Source of the DNA: Bacteroidales bacterium
GTDB lineage: Bacteria; Bacteroidota; Bacteroidia; Bacteroidales; F082
Length of the DNA: 64,000 bases
Reading direction: 5' to 3'
NCBI GenBank assembly: GCA_016290215.1
Contig: JAEETH010000004.1
Location: 45,954 to 109,953 of the forward strand
The notes under the pieces are model-generated. The model had not been told where the DNA came from and searched no databases. It saw nothing but the letters and a program-made list of their open reading frames with translations. Shown one piece after another: positions 26,038-35,728 of the stretch. Within the stretch, counting starts at the first letter, position 1. The number at the start of each line of letters is the position of its first letter. The translations under genes and the position numbers were made by a program.

Positions 26038-26703
26038 ATGCAGTACAACAGAATTGTTTTGAATGAGCCACATGCCTCCATCGAAGGCTTGTATGACGAC
26101 CAACTGAGTGGATGGTGCATCGATGAACGCTTTGTCAACGAGGTGGTGTTCCGCTTGACGGACTGGCACACGGACTACTTGTTTCACGGATTCAAGCGCC
26201 CCAATATCAGGACGGTGCGCTTCCCGTTTTCGCGATTCATCGTGGATGCGGAACGGTTGTGGGATGACCCGATGGAGGACCTTGGGCAAGGCATCATCTA
26301 CCGACACTTTGACGGCTATCGGAGGCAAGTGCAGCCTGTGAGCGAAGCCAAGTTGCTACGACTTTGGGAAGATCATCAGCGAAAGCTGAAAAGAAACCTG
26401 TGCGAAGGAGCGCTGCTGCTGGATTGCCATTCCTTCCCAGAGGACATGGGCGACGTGGATGTGTGTATTGGATTCAATGAGGATTGGTCGAAGCCGAGTA
26501 AAGAACTGCTGGAATATGCCGTGAACCTCTTCGAGGACAATGGCTATTCCGTGGGTATTAACTATCCCTACAGCAATTCCGAGGCACCTGCATGCCCGTT
26601 CACTTACCAATCCATGATGCTGGAGGTGAACAAACGGGTGTATCTCAAGCATCGCTCAGCATACCTGAAGATGCAGAATGAAAAGAAACGAAGCGTAAGG
26701 TAG
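26038..26703 (+). CDS. N-formylglutamate amidohydrolase family protein
   Basis: The protein is 221 aa. It shows the N-formylglutamate amidohydrolase pattern: an early NEPHAS motif (residues 9-14) supplying a metal ligand, 'DERFVNEV', the arginine-rich FPFSRFIVDAERLWDD and GIIYRH segments, and LLLDCHSFPEDM with a second metal-binding His, then a closing 'TYQSMMLEVNKRVYL'. Known members hydrolyse N-formyl-L-glutamate to glutamate and formate in histidine degradation, but the family is broad and no hut genes are adjacent, so the substrate is uncertain. Monocistronic with a TACTTTTG promoter. Confidence 0.8.
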   Translation: MQYNRIVLNEPHASIEGLYDDQLSGWCIDERFVNEVVFRLTDWHTDYLFHGFKRPNIRTVRFPFSRFIVDAERLWDDPMEDLGQGIIYRHFDGYRRQVQPVSEAKLLRLWEDHQRKLKRNLCEGALLLDCHSFPEDMGDVDVCIGFNEDWSKPSKELLEYAVNLFEDNGYSVGINYPYSNSEAPACPFTYQSMMLEVNKRVYLKHRSAYLKMQNEKKRSVR

Positions 26704-26733
26704 GTGGTAAACCAGCTGCTGGAAACGGTGACA

Positions 26734-29700
26734 TTATCTTAACTCATGAATCACCCCATGAACGGGATAATAGATCAAAGCATGTGTGACATCAATGCCA
26801 GCGGCCTTTAGGCTTTCGGCGTATGCAGAGAGCTGGGCATAATGTTTTTTGGTGTGCGCATGGAGATCCACGCCCGGGAAGGTCTTGTAGTCCACCAACA
26901 CGCAGTATTGGCCTTGCTCGTCGGAATACTGCCACAACAGGTCCATCTCACCACGCAGTGTTTGACCCGATGGCAGCGTCGCCTGGAAGGGATATTCCCT
27001 CTCGATGCCGTCGCCCTCCCGCTGCGGGAAATGCTGTTGCAACTGGTCATACAGCAAGTCGGCGGAACGGAGGATGGCATCGACATGACCGGCAAGCTGT
27101 CCCATAAAGCCATAGCCACCGATGACACGCAAAGCGGCATCCTTGTTCGCTTCATCTTGCCCTGGTCGATAGACTGCAAAGATGTTGTGGATGCACGAAC
27201 CGATGGCGGCATAGTCGCTACCCCAGCCTTTCGAACTGATCTCGGTGCCTTTTTCTGTCCAAGCACGATGTGTAGTGTAGCCACTAAAGGCCTCTATCTT
27301 ACTCGGAGAGAGATAACGTTTCTCATAAGACGTGTGCTTTGTGGGTTTTTCCTTAATGCTGTATTCGTCGGATGCGTTGGCATCATCCTCGGCGGACAAT
27401 GTCGCGGGTTCCAACTGGCAGGGTTTGAATTCCTTCTTGCCCCAGACATTCTCTGCGGTTGGGTTTACTACACCTGCATTGATGAGCCAATTATATTTCC
27501 CATTATAACCAAAAGTAATGAGTTGGTCTTTTGCGCGCGTCATGCCTACATAGAGCAGGCGGCGTTCTTCGCTGGCTGCTTTTGAAATCAAAAGGTCATA
27601 AATCGGCTGGTTCACAATGTTATCCAATACGGCGGCAGGAATGTCGCTGTTGTATTGTTTCAGAATGAACGGGAAGAAATGAATATAATAATCCTTGTTG
27701 AAGGGGTCAGCAGTGGTAGCATTGTCCTTTAATACCATCTCGCGCACTCGCATAAAGTTTTTCCTGATGAAATCCTTTTGTTCCAATATGTCCTTGTGTA
27801 AGCCATGCATGATGACCACGGGCCACTCCAATCCTTTGGCGCCATGATAGGTAAACACCTTCACCGTATCCGACATGTTGTCTTTTTCCTTGTCGGGCTC
27901 GTTGCTGTTCAGGTAATTGAGGAAGCCGCTGATGGAGCTTCCTTGGCCCATTTGCAGGCACATCTCGTCATAATCATTGGCAAGGTGTTGCAGGGTGGCG
28001 AGGTTCTGTTGACGGATGTGCGCATCGCCCCATCGGGCAGTCAGCGCAGGGATGTTGCATTCGTAAATCAAACCCTTGACCATTTCGGGGATGGACAAGT
28101 GCTTATAGCGCTCTGATTGCTTAAGCAACTCCGACACGGCATCGTCTTGCCATTGGTCGGTGGGGTTGTTTTGCTCGACATAGCCAATACGGTCTTTCAG
28201 TATTTCCTCTGTTGTCTTGCCCCACAACAGCCGCATCAGATCGGCACGGACATGCTTGTCAGATGGGTTTTGCAGAAAATGCAACAAGGTAACGACCAGT
28301 TGGACTTCGATGCGTTGCATGATGGCATCTTCTGGCTCTGAAACGGGGACGTGGAGGCCGCGCAAGGCTTTCACAATCTTTTTCGCGTCTTCATTGGTCT
28401 TGCAGAGCACGGCGATGTCACGTGGAGAGATTTCTGAGGGGGCGCAGTCGAGTTGACCTTTATGTACCAACATCTTGGATTGTAACAACTGTTTCACTTG
28501 GGTTGCCAAATCCAATGCGGCACCTTCGACATTACTTGCCGAGCTTTCAAAATGGGCAATTGGAGGGTATGTGACGTTGTCGTTCTTATGATGCGCATCC
28601 AACTTGATGAGCAGGTCGTTGATGCCATCGTTTTTGAAGGGTTCATAAAAGGTTTCATTCACCAGTTTCACTAACTGCGGACGCGAACGCCAGCTTTCTG
28701 TCAGGCGGCCTGTGCCCAGCATGTATGGCCCCTCTTCTTGATGAATTTTGCCATCGTTATAGAAAGTGAAATGTTGTGCCACCGAATTGACCAGCTCGGT
28801 GTCGGACCCACGGAAGCCATAGATGGCCTGCTTGGGGTCGCCCACCCAATAGGAATGACCTCCGCCTTGGGCGACTAGTTCCGACAAGCGGTTAAATATC
28901 TTCAGCTGGATGGGATTAGAATCCTGGAACTCGTCCACCATGACCAGGCGGTAGTGGCTGCTGACATAGTCTTGCACCTCCTTTTCGTCAGTGAGTAGTT
29001 GCAAGAACAACTGCTCCATATCGTTGTAGGAAATCAGTCGGTTTTTCTTCTTATAGTTGATGTAGTCGTTGCGCCAGACCTCAGCGAGCTTGAAGATGGA
29101 CTTGACGAAAGGTTCTAGGATCGTTAGATTGAGTTTAGCAGCGGGCAGTTGCGACAATTGTGACATCAACAAGGAATACTCGGGGCAGTTTTTATCAATT
29201 TTCGTCCTTCCACCTACGGGCGATTCTATCACTTTGGACAATGGCAACAAATCCATCACATCAGTACAATTCAACAGAGGTTTTATGCTGTCACGCTGTT
29301 TTATCGCTGTATCATTTTTATTTGTTGTAGGAATATAGGCAACAACATAATTGTAGTAGGCATTCAAATAATTCAACAGTTGAGGCAATAGACTTGAATC
29401 CACATGCTTGTTGAAAACCGCTCTCAGGGTCTCTATACTCTTGTCGATGCTGACTTGGAGATTGGTCACATTATAATACTCCATCTTCTCCACAATATCT
29501 CTGAGGTATCTTTGCCAGAAAAGATAGTCGGGATTGCTTGAAGAATCGCAGATATCGAAATGGTTGCGAAAACGTTTGAAATTGTCCAAGTCTGCCTGTG
29601 CTTTCAGCTTGCCATTATCATCCGTTTCGTTCATGATACGTGCCAGCGACTGGTTCATATAATAATCCTCGTCGCGCTCCGAAATGGGTTGGATGTCGGC

Positions 29701-29988
29701 CCCATAATCCAAAAGGTACCAAAACTTTTGGATAAAATGCAGGGCTACGGAATGCACGGTTCCCATGGCGGCACTGTCCATTTGTGCAGCGGCATCCAGT
29801 TTTCCCTTGTCGAGAATCTGCACCCGCGCTTTTTCCCTGAACTCAGCCGCAGCCAATTCGGTGAAAGTCGTCAAAATCACTTGTGATGGCTCTACCTCCC
29901 CATTTGAGAGTTTCTCGGCCAGCAAATTGGTTAAGGTGTAGGTCTTTCCTGACCCAGCACCGGCGTTGATATAAGTCGTGTTTTTCAT
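26734..29988 (-). CDS. UvrD/RecB-type helicase-nuclease (AddA-like)
   Basis: The protein is 1084 aa with superfamily 1A helicase motifs in order: Walker A NAGAGSGKTYT (residues 7-17), TTFTELAAAEFREKAR, MVDEFQDSN, WVGDPKQAIYGFRGSD, YHGAKGLEWPVVIMHG and RRLLYVGMTRAKDQLI. The C-terminus has a RecB-family nuclease core (RGEMDLLW...VLVDYKTF). With the next-door protein, overlapping by four bases, it should form an AddAB-type complex that resects double-strand breaks to start recombination. It is the downstream gene of the pair. AddAB is normally chromosomal and protective against foreign DNA as well. Confidence 0.85.
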   Translation of the reverse strand: MKNTTYINAGAGSGKTYTLTNLLAEKLSNGEVEPSQVILTTFTELAAAEFREKARVQILDKGKLDAAAQMDSAAMGTVHSVALHFIQKFWYLLDYGADIQPISERDEDYYMNQSLARIMNETDDNGKLKAQADLDNFKRFRNHFDICDSSSNPDYLFWQRYLRDIVEKMEYYNVTNLQVSIDKSIETLRAVFNKHVDSSLLPQLLNYLNAYYNYVVAYIPTTNKNDTAIKQRDSIKPLLNCTDVMDLLPLSKVIESPVGGRTKIDKNCPEYSLLMSQLSQLPAAKLNLTILEPFVKSIFKLAEVWRNDYINYKKKNRLISYNDMEQLFLQLLTDEKEVQDYVSSHYRLVMVDEFQDSNPIQLKIFNRLSELVAQGGGHSYWVGDPKQAIYGFRGSDTELVNSVAQHFTFYNDGKIHQEEGPYMLGTGRLTESWRSRPQLVKLVNETFYEPFKNDGINDLLIKLDAHHKNDNVTYPPIAHFESSASNVEGAALDLATQVKQLLQSKMLVHKGQLDCAPSEISPRDIAVLCKTNEDAKKIVKALRGLHVPVSEPEDAIMQRIEVQLVVTLLHFLQNPSDKHVRADLMRLLWGKTTEEILKDRIGYVEQNNPTDQWQDDAVSELLKQSERYKHLSIPEMVKGLIYECNIPALTARWGDAHIRQQNLATLQHLANDYDEMCLQMGQGSSISGFLNYLNSNEPDKEKDNMSDTVKVFTYHGAKGLEWPVVIMHGLHKDILEQKDFIRKNFMRVREMVLKDNATTADPFNKDYYIHFFPFILKQYNSDIPAAVLDNIVNQPIYDLLISKAASEERRLLYVGMTRAKDQLITFGYNGKYNWLINAGVVNPTAENVWGKKEFKPCQLEPATLSAEDDANASDEYSIKEKPTKHTSYEKRYLSPSKIEAFSGYTTHRAWTEKGTEISSKGWGSDYAAIGSCIHNIFAVYRPGQDEANKDAALRVIGGYGFMGQLAGHVDAILRSADLLYDQLQQHFPQREGDGIEREYPFQATLPSGQTLRGEMDLLWQYSDEQGQYCVLVDYKTFPGVDLHAHTKKHYAQLSAYAESLKAAGIDVTHALIYYPVHGVIHELR

Positions 29989-32744
29989 TTCAGTCTGCCT
30001 TTTAAGATGGGATGTGATGTGGGTGTTTCAGCGGGTTCTTTTTTGTCCTCATCGTAACGAGGTTTTTTGGATGGTCGAAATATGTATTCTGAGTTTTTTA
30101 CCACCGACACAAGGGTTTTGTTTCCACCTCTGCCTTGTGTGTTTTCCTTTACTTCCAATGGACAGAGTTCTTTGCCTTTTTGGTTTTGGTTTGCATAATA
30201 ACAATCCTTTTTGCCCAACAAGTCCATCATCTCTGCCTCCTCAATATGACCTTGCTTGATTTCATCCATACGATATTGGTATGCTTTTTTGATTTTCTCA
30301 AACAAATCGCCAGTCTCACCATCAATATGCTTGATCAGTGTTGAATTGGGAATCTCTTCGAAGTCACAGGTAATCAATTGTTTCAATGGCATCAGGTAGT
30401 AGCCCACGCCGACCACCCTCTTTCCGGGATAGGTGGCCAACACGGTTTGTCGGTACAACTCCAACTGAATGGCATTGTTTTGTTCCAGCTTTTCTTTAAA
30501 TCGCTTACCAAAACTCCATTTGAAATCGAAGATGACATAATCGCCTTGGCTGTTGGTCAACAGAAAGTCGATACGTGCGCCAAAAGCACCGATGTCTTCC
30601 AGGGATAACGGATCGTTTTCGTTGGTGGGGAATGGCAACTCGCAGCCCTCGGGTTTTAGTTTGAGTTGTTCCATAATCGAGATGAGCGCGAGCATACTCT
30701 CCTTCAAGTCTTCTTTGAAATTGTGCAGTTCGCTGGCGTTCTCTGGTTGCAACAAGATTAGGCCTGTGGCATTGATGGCGTCATCGAGCCGCTGGTCAAA
30801 CTCGTTTTCTGTGAGATTACGCATCTTGGAATAGTCTTTTTCCCCATCTTCTATGACATGTTGGAAGAAGTAGTGCGCAACCAAGCCCTTGGTCAGGTAG
30901 GCGCTCTTTAGTTGTTCGTCGTCAGGCAAGGGCAACTTGGCCACATGTTGCATCACATAGTTGAACGGCAACTGGATGAGTGTGTCGATGGAGGTGTTGC
31001 TTTCCTTGCGTCCTTTGTAAGCCAGAGCCCCTAGCTCATAAGCAAACTGCGATTGATAATGGTCGATAGGTTTCGTGACCATATTTATCGTTGGCATCTT
31101 AAAGATGTTGTCGGGATTATCGCTAGGCATTTTTCCTCCATTCATATAGTTGGCTTCAGCTACCATGCTATGTTCGCTCAAACGTGTGGTGCCGTCGTAG
31201 GCGCTTCTGACAAGGATGACTTGTTCCTTTACTGCGTTAAGAAGGCGGATGCGCTCGTTGCGAAGGGTTTTCAGATGTTGGCCGAAGTCGGGCAGCTGCA
31301 CATTGTTGTTGCTGAGGTAGGTGCGCTCATCACTATTGAGGAAATCGTATGGGTCGATTTCGGTGTCTTCGGCTTGGCAGTCGAGCCAAACAAGGGTGTT
31401 GGCTGGTATGGCCATGCAACGCACATCGTTGATGACGTTAAGGGAGCCACTCTCTGGTTGTTGCAGCGCATAGTTCATGGGACGATAAATCTGGAGCAAC
31501 CGCTTTTCGATGTCATCGTATTCAATTGGATTGGGCAATGAAGTGGTAGCGGTAGAGAAGGAAGACAACAAATCAGAGAGTTTGTGCAGTTGCTTGATGC
31601 GTTCCTCAGGCATGTCGTCCATGCCATTGAAACCTCGAACCCATTGCTGCAGTTGGGTGATATAGTCAACCAAGTCTTCTTTTGGGATTCCGCTGTCGTA
31701 GGGTTTGCGTATGACATTTAGGAAAGGCATCTTTTTGGCTTTGGCCTGTGGTGTGGCCTTTCCTTCGTCGTTCAAAAACTCAAACGACGCTATGGTATCC
31801 TCCCAATCGTCGCGCCATTGGCCGTCGTCACGTTCTTTCTTCTCTCCAAAGCCGCCGTTTTTCAACAGCACACGAGCCAACTCATAACGCAATTTGGCAG
31901 GTATTGGGCTCATTGGGAGTTGGAGGTAGGAAACGAGGTTGTAGATGTTGACAGGGCGGGCGAAGACACTCATGCTCAGTTTGAACAGTTGCAACAGTTG
32001 CGGGTTGCTTTGCGTAAGCGAAGCGTGTACGGCGGGTTTGTCCCAAGTGTATAAAGTATAATTCAATCGCATATTGTCGCGGTTGACTATTACGGTGTCC
32101 TTAGGAAGCTCTTCCACTTGCGCCATCCACTCGTAGGCCTCGTTCACGTCGTCAAACTCCAGTAGCTTGATTTTGGTGACATCCAACTGAGCGGGGTCCG
32201 TTGTTTCCGGTACGGTCTTATGTAGGGCCGTCCCGTGTTTTTCTATTCGCTCCAAGGTGCGCTGCACCAAAGTGGGAATCTCGCTCCACGGGCAATCAAT
32301 TTGGATGTCGCTTACGCAGTCGGCCAATGATTTGTCTTTGTAAGCTTCATAGACCTCACGCCAATAGTCGGGAGCGCCTTTTGAATGGAAATCGGTTTCG
32401 ATGTTAGCAAGGACGGAGAGTTTGGTAAGCTTTGCCCCCGTCACCTTTCCATCCCATCCTGCCATCAGCAGGTCATCGCGCCAATGTAGCAGTTTTGATG
32501 CCACACCAAAGGGATCGATACGGGCCGCCTTTTCAAAAGGTGTATCGCTGAGATGCTTTTGCATCGCGTTGTGGTAATCGGCTTCTCGTTCCACGTCGGT
32601 TTTGGCGTTGGTGGGAATGCCAAGACGCAGCCCCAGTTCCTGTAAGAGGCCCTTTGTACCCAAATACTCGGTACCCATCACACGGGGTCGGTCTCCGAGA
32701 AAGATTTCCTCGTCATATTCTGGACGATAAACGATTTTTATCAT
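29985..32744 (-). CDS. PD-(D/E)XK exonuclease subunit (AddB-like)
   Basis: The protein is 919 aa. A nuclease core lies near residues 735-770: GARIDFLLTN, YVIFDFKWSFG (D-x-K) and an IQLELYRQT helix. A cysteine (CYYANQ) and others near the C-terminus could complete an Fe-S site, but the full four-Cys set is not obvious. The N-terminal part is poorly conserved, as expected of AddB proteins, which have a degenerate helicase domain. It starts the operon with the AddA-like gene (ATGA overlap) and has a TAACTTTG promoter. Assignment as AddB relies mainly on this partnership. Confidence 0.75.
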   Translation of the reverse strand: MIKIVYRPEYDEEIFLGDRPRVMGTEYLGTKGLLQELGLRLGIPTNAKTDVEREADYHNAMQKHLSDTPFEKAARIDPFGVASKLLHWRDDLLMAGWDGKVTGAKLTKLSVLANIETDFHSKGAPDYWREVYEAYKDKSLADCVSDIQIDCPWSEIPTLVQRTLERIEKHGTALHKTVPETTDPAQLDVTKIKLLEFDDVNEAYEWMAQVEELPKDTVIVNRDNMRLNYTLYTWDKPAVHASLTQSNPQLLQLFKLSMSVFARPVNIYNLVSYLQLPMSPIPAKLRYELARVLLKNGGFGEKKERDDGQWRDDWEDTIASFEFLNDEGKATPQAKAKKMPFLNVIRKPYDSGIPKEDLVDYITQLQQWVRGFNGMDDMPEERIKQLHKLSDLLSSFSTATTSLPNPIEYDDIEKRLLQIYRPMNYALQQPESGSLNVINDVRCMAIPANTLVWLDCQAEDTEIDPYDFLNSDERTYLSNNNVQLPDFGQHLKTLRNERIRLLNAVKEQVILVRSAYDGTTRLSEHSMVAEANYMNGGKMPSDNPDNIFKMPTINMVTKPIDHYQSQFAYELGALAYKGRKESNTSIDTLIQLPFNYVMQHVAKLPLPDDEQLKSAYLTKGLVAHYFFQHVIEDGEKDYSKMRNLTENEFDQRLDDAINATGLILLQPENASELHNFKEDLKESMLALISIMEQLKLKPEGCELPFPTNENDPLSLEDIGAFGARIDFLLTNSQGDYVIFDFKWSFGKRFKEKLEQNNAIQLELYRQTVLATYPGKRVVGVGYYLMPLKQLITCDFEEIPNSTLIKHIDGETGDLFEKIKKAYQYRMDEIKQGHIEEAEMMDLLGKKDCYYANQNQKGKELCPLEVKENTQGRGGNKTLVSVVKNSEYIFRPSKKPRYDEDKKEPAETPTSHPILKGRLK

Positions 32745-32771
32745 GGTATTTTACGATTGCTTTTTCTGTGG

Positions 32772-32779
32772 CAAAGTTA
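32772..32779 (-). promoter_or_regulatory. Housekeeping -7 box for the AddAB-like operon
   Basis: TAACTTTG on the minus strand, 28 bases before the ATG at 32744. Confidence 0.45.
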
Positions 32780-32822
32780 AAAAAATCTCATTCAACTGCT
32801 AACTCAATGTAGATTATTTGTT

Positions 32823-33899
32823 TCACCATCTCAAGCCCCCCTTAGGGTACTGCTTTTTGATGCCGCTATAGTTCTTCGGCGAGAATGGGTTGTTGCCATG
32901 GTGGTTTTCGCAAAGATCAGCAACGAATGCACTGACTTTGATGTGCAGGTCAATAGCCGCCAATGGGTTGTCGAAATTGGTCTTGATGGTGATGATGGGA
33001 GCCTCGTTGGGAAGTACCTGCCAGTCGGCATTAGGTGCGGTTTTGCGGATGTTGGTGGCAATCTTTTCTTCTTCGGGGCTGACCAGGAGGATCACAGCTG
33101 CGTCGCTTTCCGAAAGGGTGTGGTTCTTCTTCTGGTGTCGCGTGTGGTTGCTGGCGAAGATAAACCTGCCATGGCAGAAGTTGCGGTAGTCGGTCATCTG
33201 GGCTGAGACCGTGCCGCTCTCGGCCAGCACCGACTCAAGATAGTGGGCTGAAGGTTCACCATAACCGCCGTGTAGCACCAGGAAGTGTTGGATGGACGAA
33301 AGTGGGGTCAGGGGTTCATCTGAGTTGTTGAGTTCATACTGGTAGCAATGGGTCGGTTCAAGGTCGACCTTCAGTTGCTCACTGGCCGACTTCCCAGTGA
33401 AGGCTTTGTAGAACAGTGCATCTCGGTAGAACTGCTTCGTCACAGAGATGAAGCCGTTCATCCCAGGACCGCCGTCAAGCTCGTGAGGGAAGACAAACAC
33501 ATGGTCTTTGTTTAGTTTTTTCAGCAGGATGTTTTTCGGAGAGTCGTGGCAGGTAAAGCCGCCAGTGTTTTCCAGGTTGACTTCTGCCATCCGCTTGGTC
33601 GCGTCTTTGATGTCAATGTTATTACCGCCATCCGACATCAACAGGCAACGGCAGCTCCGGAGCACCTCGTCCGATATGGAACGCAGCATGAAAGGGGTAG
33701 TGCTTTTCCCGATGCCCACATATTGTTCATAGAGCATGCTGGCATAATGGCCCTGCATGCCCCCGTTGCCGACAAAGAGCATGGGCTTTCCGGGTTCGGC
33801 AAAGAGGAAATCGTGCAGCTTGCTGACATCTTGGCTATCAGCTAGTTTGAGTGCTTCTTCGGTTCCTTTCAGGATTTCCGACATTAATGGTTTGCTCAT
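32823..33899 (-). CDS. SIS-domain (sugar isomerase fold) protein
   Basis: The protein is 358 aa. Residues about 40-60 (MLFVGNGGMQGHYASMLYEQ) are the typical first strand, glycine loop and helix of a SIS phosphosugar-binding domain, followed by FMLRSISDEVL and CRCLLMSDGGNN, equivalent to the Ser-rich phosphate loop. A second SIS-like half follows (LVLHGGYGEPSAHYLES, then VILLVSPEE). This layout recalls glucosamine-6-phosphate isomerase-type proteins without the amidotransferase domain. The true ligand is unknown. It has its own copy of the shared alternative promoter (33925-33953), which ties it to the neighbouring ADP-ribose cassette. Confidence 0.65.
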   Translation of the reverse strand: MSKPLMSEILKGTEEALKLADSQDVSKLHDFLFAEPGKPMLFVGNGGMQGHYASMLYEQYVGIGKSTTPFMLRSISDEVLRSCRCLLMSDGGNNIDIKDATKRMAEVNLENTGGFTCHDSPKNILLKKLNKDHVFVFPHELDGGPGMNGFISVTKQFYRDALFYKAFTGKSASEQLKVDLEPTHCYQYELNNSDEPLTPLSSIQHFLVLHGGYGEPSAHYLESVLAESGTVSAQMTDYRNFCHGRFIFASNHTRHQKKNHTLSESDAAVILLVSPEEEKIATNIRKTAPNADWQVLPNEAPIITIKTNFDNPLAAIDLHIKVSAFVADLCENHHGNNPFSPKNYSGIKKQYPKGGLRW

Positions 33900-33924
33900 A
33901 GGATTATGTGTTTGGTTTTTTATT

Positions 33925-33953
33925 TATAGACTTCTTTTCAGCCGTTTTCAACT
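33925..33953 (-). promoter_or_regulatory. Shared alternative promoter, copy K
   Basis: Minus strand: AGTTGAA, 17 bases, CTATA (-10 hexamer TATAAA). It ends 25 bases before the ATG of the SIS gene. Confidence 0.65.
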
Positions 33954-33973
33954 TTGGAAGGAAACTTTTTCAC

Positions 33974-34846
33974 TCACCGTTTCCTTTTGTTGGAGTTTTC
34001 CATCCCGAGGAAGCCGCGGTATTTGGCCACTGTGCGGCGGCTGATTTCGTAACCCATCTCCAGCAATCTGGCGCAGAGCTCGTCGTCGCTGAGCGGCTGG
34101 TCTTTATCCTCGTTTTCGACAAGCCGTTGGATCGTTTCAAGCACTTCAAGTCGCGAAACCAGGCTTCCGTTCCATTTGATGCCATCGTCGAAGAGCGAAG
34201 GCTTTTCGAGGCTGCATGTGTTATTGTCGAGAGTGAAAACCTTGCCGCAAGGCGAGTAGATACATACGCCTTGCGTGCATCGCGACACCGTGGTGTTGTT
34301 GATGTCCAATGCCTTGGCCACGTCATCAAGGGTCATCTTCTTGCTGAAGCTTGGATCGCCGGTCAACACGAACTTGATTTGCCCCATAATGCAATGCTCG
34401 ATAATCTTCTCCACTTTGTCGTCGCCAATGCCCTCGTAGAGATTGTAAAGCGCATAGACGGCTGTTTGCTGGTACAGCCTGCACAACTGTCTATAGGTAT
34501 AGTTCTCTGGATTGAAATCGTTCAGCTTGAATTCGGTCTCTATGTCAATCTTGCCATTGGCATCGAATAGGGTGATCCCCATACCTTTCTTGGAATAGGT
34601 CTTTTGGGGAAAAGTCTCGAGGTAGTCGTCAATGAAGTTCCTCAAACGCTTGATGTCGTCTTCCGAAGTGAGGTTGATGGTACAACTGGTGTCACGTCCG
34701 TCGATGCGGACAGCCATCTTTCCCAGTTCGCTGGTAAGCGTCATAGAGGTGCGGCTCGATCGCGCATCCTTCAATGTCAGTTCCTTAGTGTTAAAGCGAA
34801 AGAACATGATATCAGTGGTGTTTTGATGTTTTTGAATTATAGTCAA
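33974..34846 (-). CDS. Truncated sigma-54 (RpoN)-like protein
   Basis: The protein is 290 aa. The C-terminal 200 residues match RpoN: a helix-turn-helix MTLDDVAKALDINNTTVSR near residue 170, followed by GVCIYSPCGKVFTL (compare the 'TPRG.F.L' of RpoN), and near the end the RpoN box ISRRTVAKYR that in sigma-54 reads the -24 element. The Gln-rich region I that receives the activator ATPase signal is missing; the first 100 residues are unrelated. Full RpoN is about 480 aa. It could be an activator-independent sigma-like factor, an anti-activator, or a core-binding decoy. It lies 16 bases downstream of the retropepsin-like gene, probably as an operon. Confidence 0.75.
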   Translation of the reverse strand: MTIIQKHQNTTDIMFFRFNTKELTLKDARSSRTSMTLTSELGKMAVRIDGRDTSCTINLTSEDDIKRLRNFIDDYLETFPQKTYSKKGMGITLFDANGKIDIETEFKLNDFNPENYTYRQLCRLYQQTAVYALYNLYEGIGDDKVEKIIEHCIMGQIKFVLTGDPSFSKKMTLDDVAKALDINNTTVSRCTQGVCIYSPCGKVFTLDNNTCSLEKPSLFDDGIKWNGSLVSRLEVLETIQRLVENEDKDQPLSDDELCARLLEMGYEISRRTVAKYRGFLGMENSNKRKR

Positions 34847-34862
34847 TAATTATGCCAAACTG

Positions 34863-35561
34863 TCAGTTGGCAGAATGGTCATCCATTGGTCGTAGCCAGA
34901 GGATGCCATTCTTGTAGTCAAGCAGTACGGTGAAGCTGTTGAAGAAGTCGTAGCCAACGACTCCAGTAGTACCCGAGAGGCCGATGAGCGAAAGCTCAAG
35001 GATGCTAGGGAGTGTGCCATACTGCACATTGAAGTTGTAGCCTTCGATGCCGGTCGGCACACGATAGATGGGCGTCTCAAAATCGCCATAGCCCACATAG
35101 AAGTCAGTGGCTTGGCTGTCGGGGGTCAGCCCGTCAAGGGTGCTCGCCTTCACATAGCTAATCTTGGCTCCCGTGTCAAGGAAGAAGTTGCCTTCCTTTC
35201 CTCTCAGTTGCATCGTCACTTTAGGGATGCCGAAGCTCTGGCTCATGGTGATGGCCTGGCTGCCAGGCAGCGACAGGTCTTCATCGCTGAAGGTGATGGT
35301 GCCATGGCTGTAGTCGACAAGTACGGAAAACTGTTGCAACATGTCGTTGCCAACAAGTGCGTCAACATGTGTGCCAAGCAACTCACTGATGGTGTCGGGC
35401 GACACAGGTAGAAGCCCTTTAGATACATGTGTTCCAAGGAATTCAAAATCACTGCCGTTGAAGATGGAAAAAGGAGAACCTGTGTCGATTAATAAGGTTC
35501 TTTCATTGTCGTTGATGAGGAGATGATGGTCGAAACCATTAATGGTAAATGTTTGTTTCAT
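34863..35561 (-). CDS. Two-domain retropepsin-like aspartic protease
   Basis: The protein is 232 aa with two aspartyl protease half-sites: LLIDTGSPF near residue 23 and NFFLDTGAKISY near residue 130, each followed by the hydrophobic-Gly block that closes a retropepsin lobe (ALVGNDMLQQF and GVVGYDFFNSF). Retropepsins normally dimerise two single-site chains; here both lobes are in one polypeptide, as in gene-duplicated aspartyl proteases such as PerP/DUF4124-like bacterial members. There is no signal peptide, so it should act inside the cell. It precedes the sigma-54-like gene by 16 bases, inviting the idea of proteolytic control of that regulator. No clear promoter was assigned. Confidence 0.7.
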   Translation of the reverse strand: MKQTFTINGFDHHLLINDNERTLLIDTGSPFSIFNGSDFEFLGTHVSKGLLPVSPDTISELLGTHVDALVGNDMLQQFSVLVDYSHGTITFSDEDLSLPGSQAITMSQSFGIPKVTMQLRGKEGNFFLDTGAKISYVKASTLDGLTPDSQATDFYVGYGDFETPIYRVPTGIEGYNFNVQYGTLPSILELSLIGLSGTTGVVGYDFFNSFTVLLDYKNGILWLRPMDDHSAN

Positions 35562-35728
35562 AATGCTTTATATTAAATATAACGGATTCTTTTCACAATC
35601 TTTCACGAAAATATAATCAAAAACAATGCCAAAACCATATTGGCTGACAAAATGACCAAAACTAAAATAAAATACTTGATAAGTTGGTATGCCTCTGGTA
35701 AGGAAGCTTGTCTAAGATGCTTTGTCAA

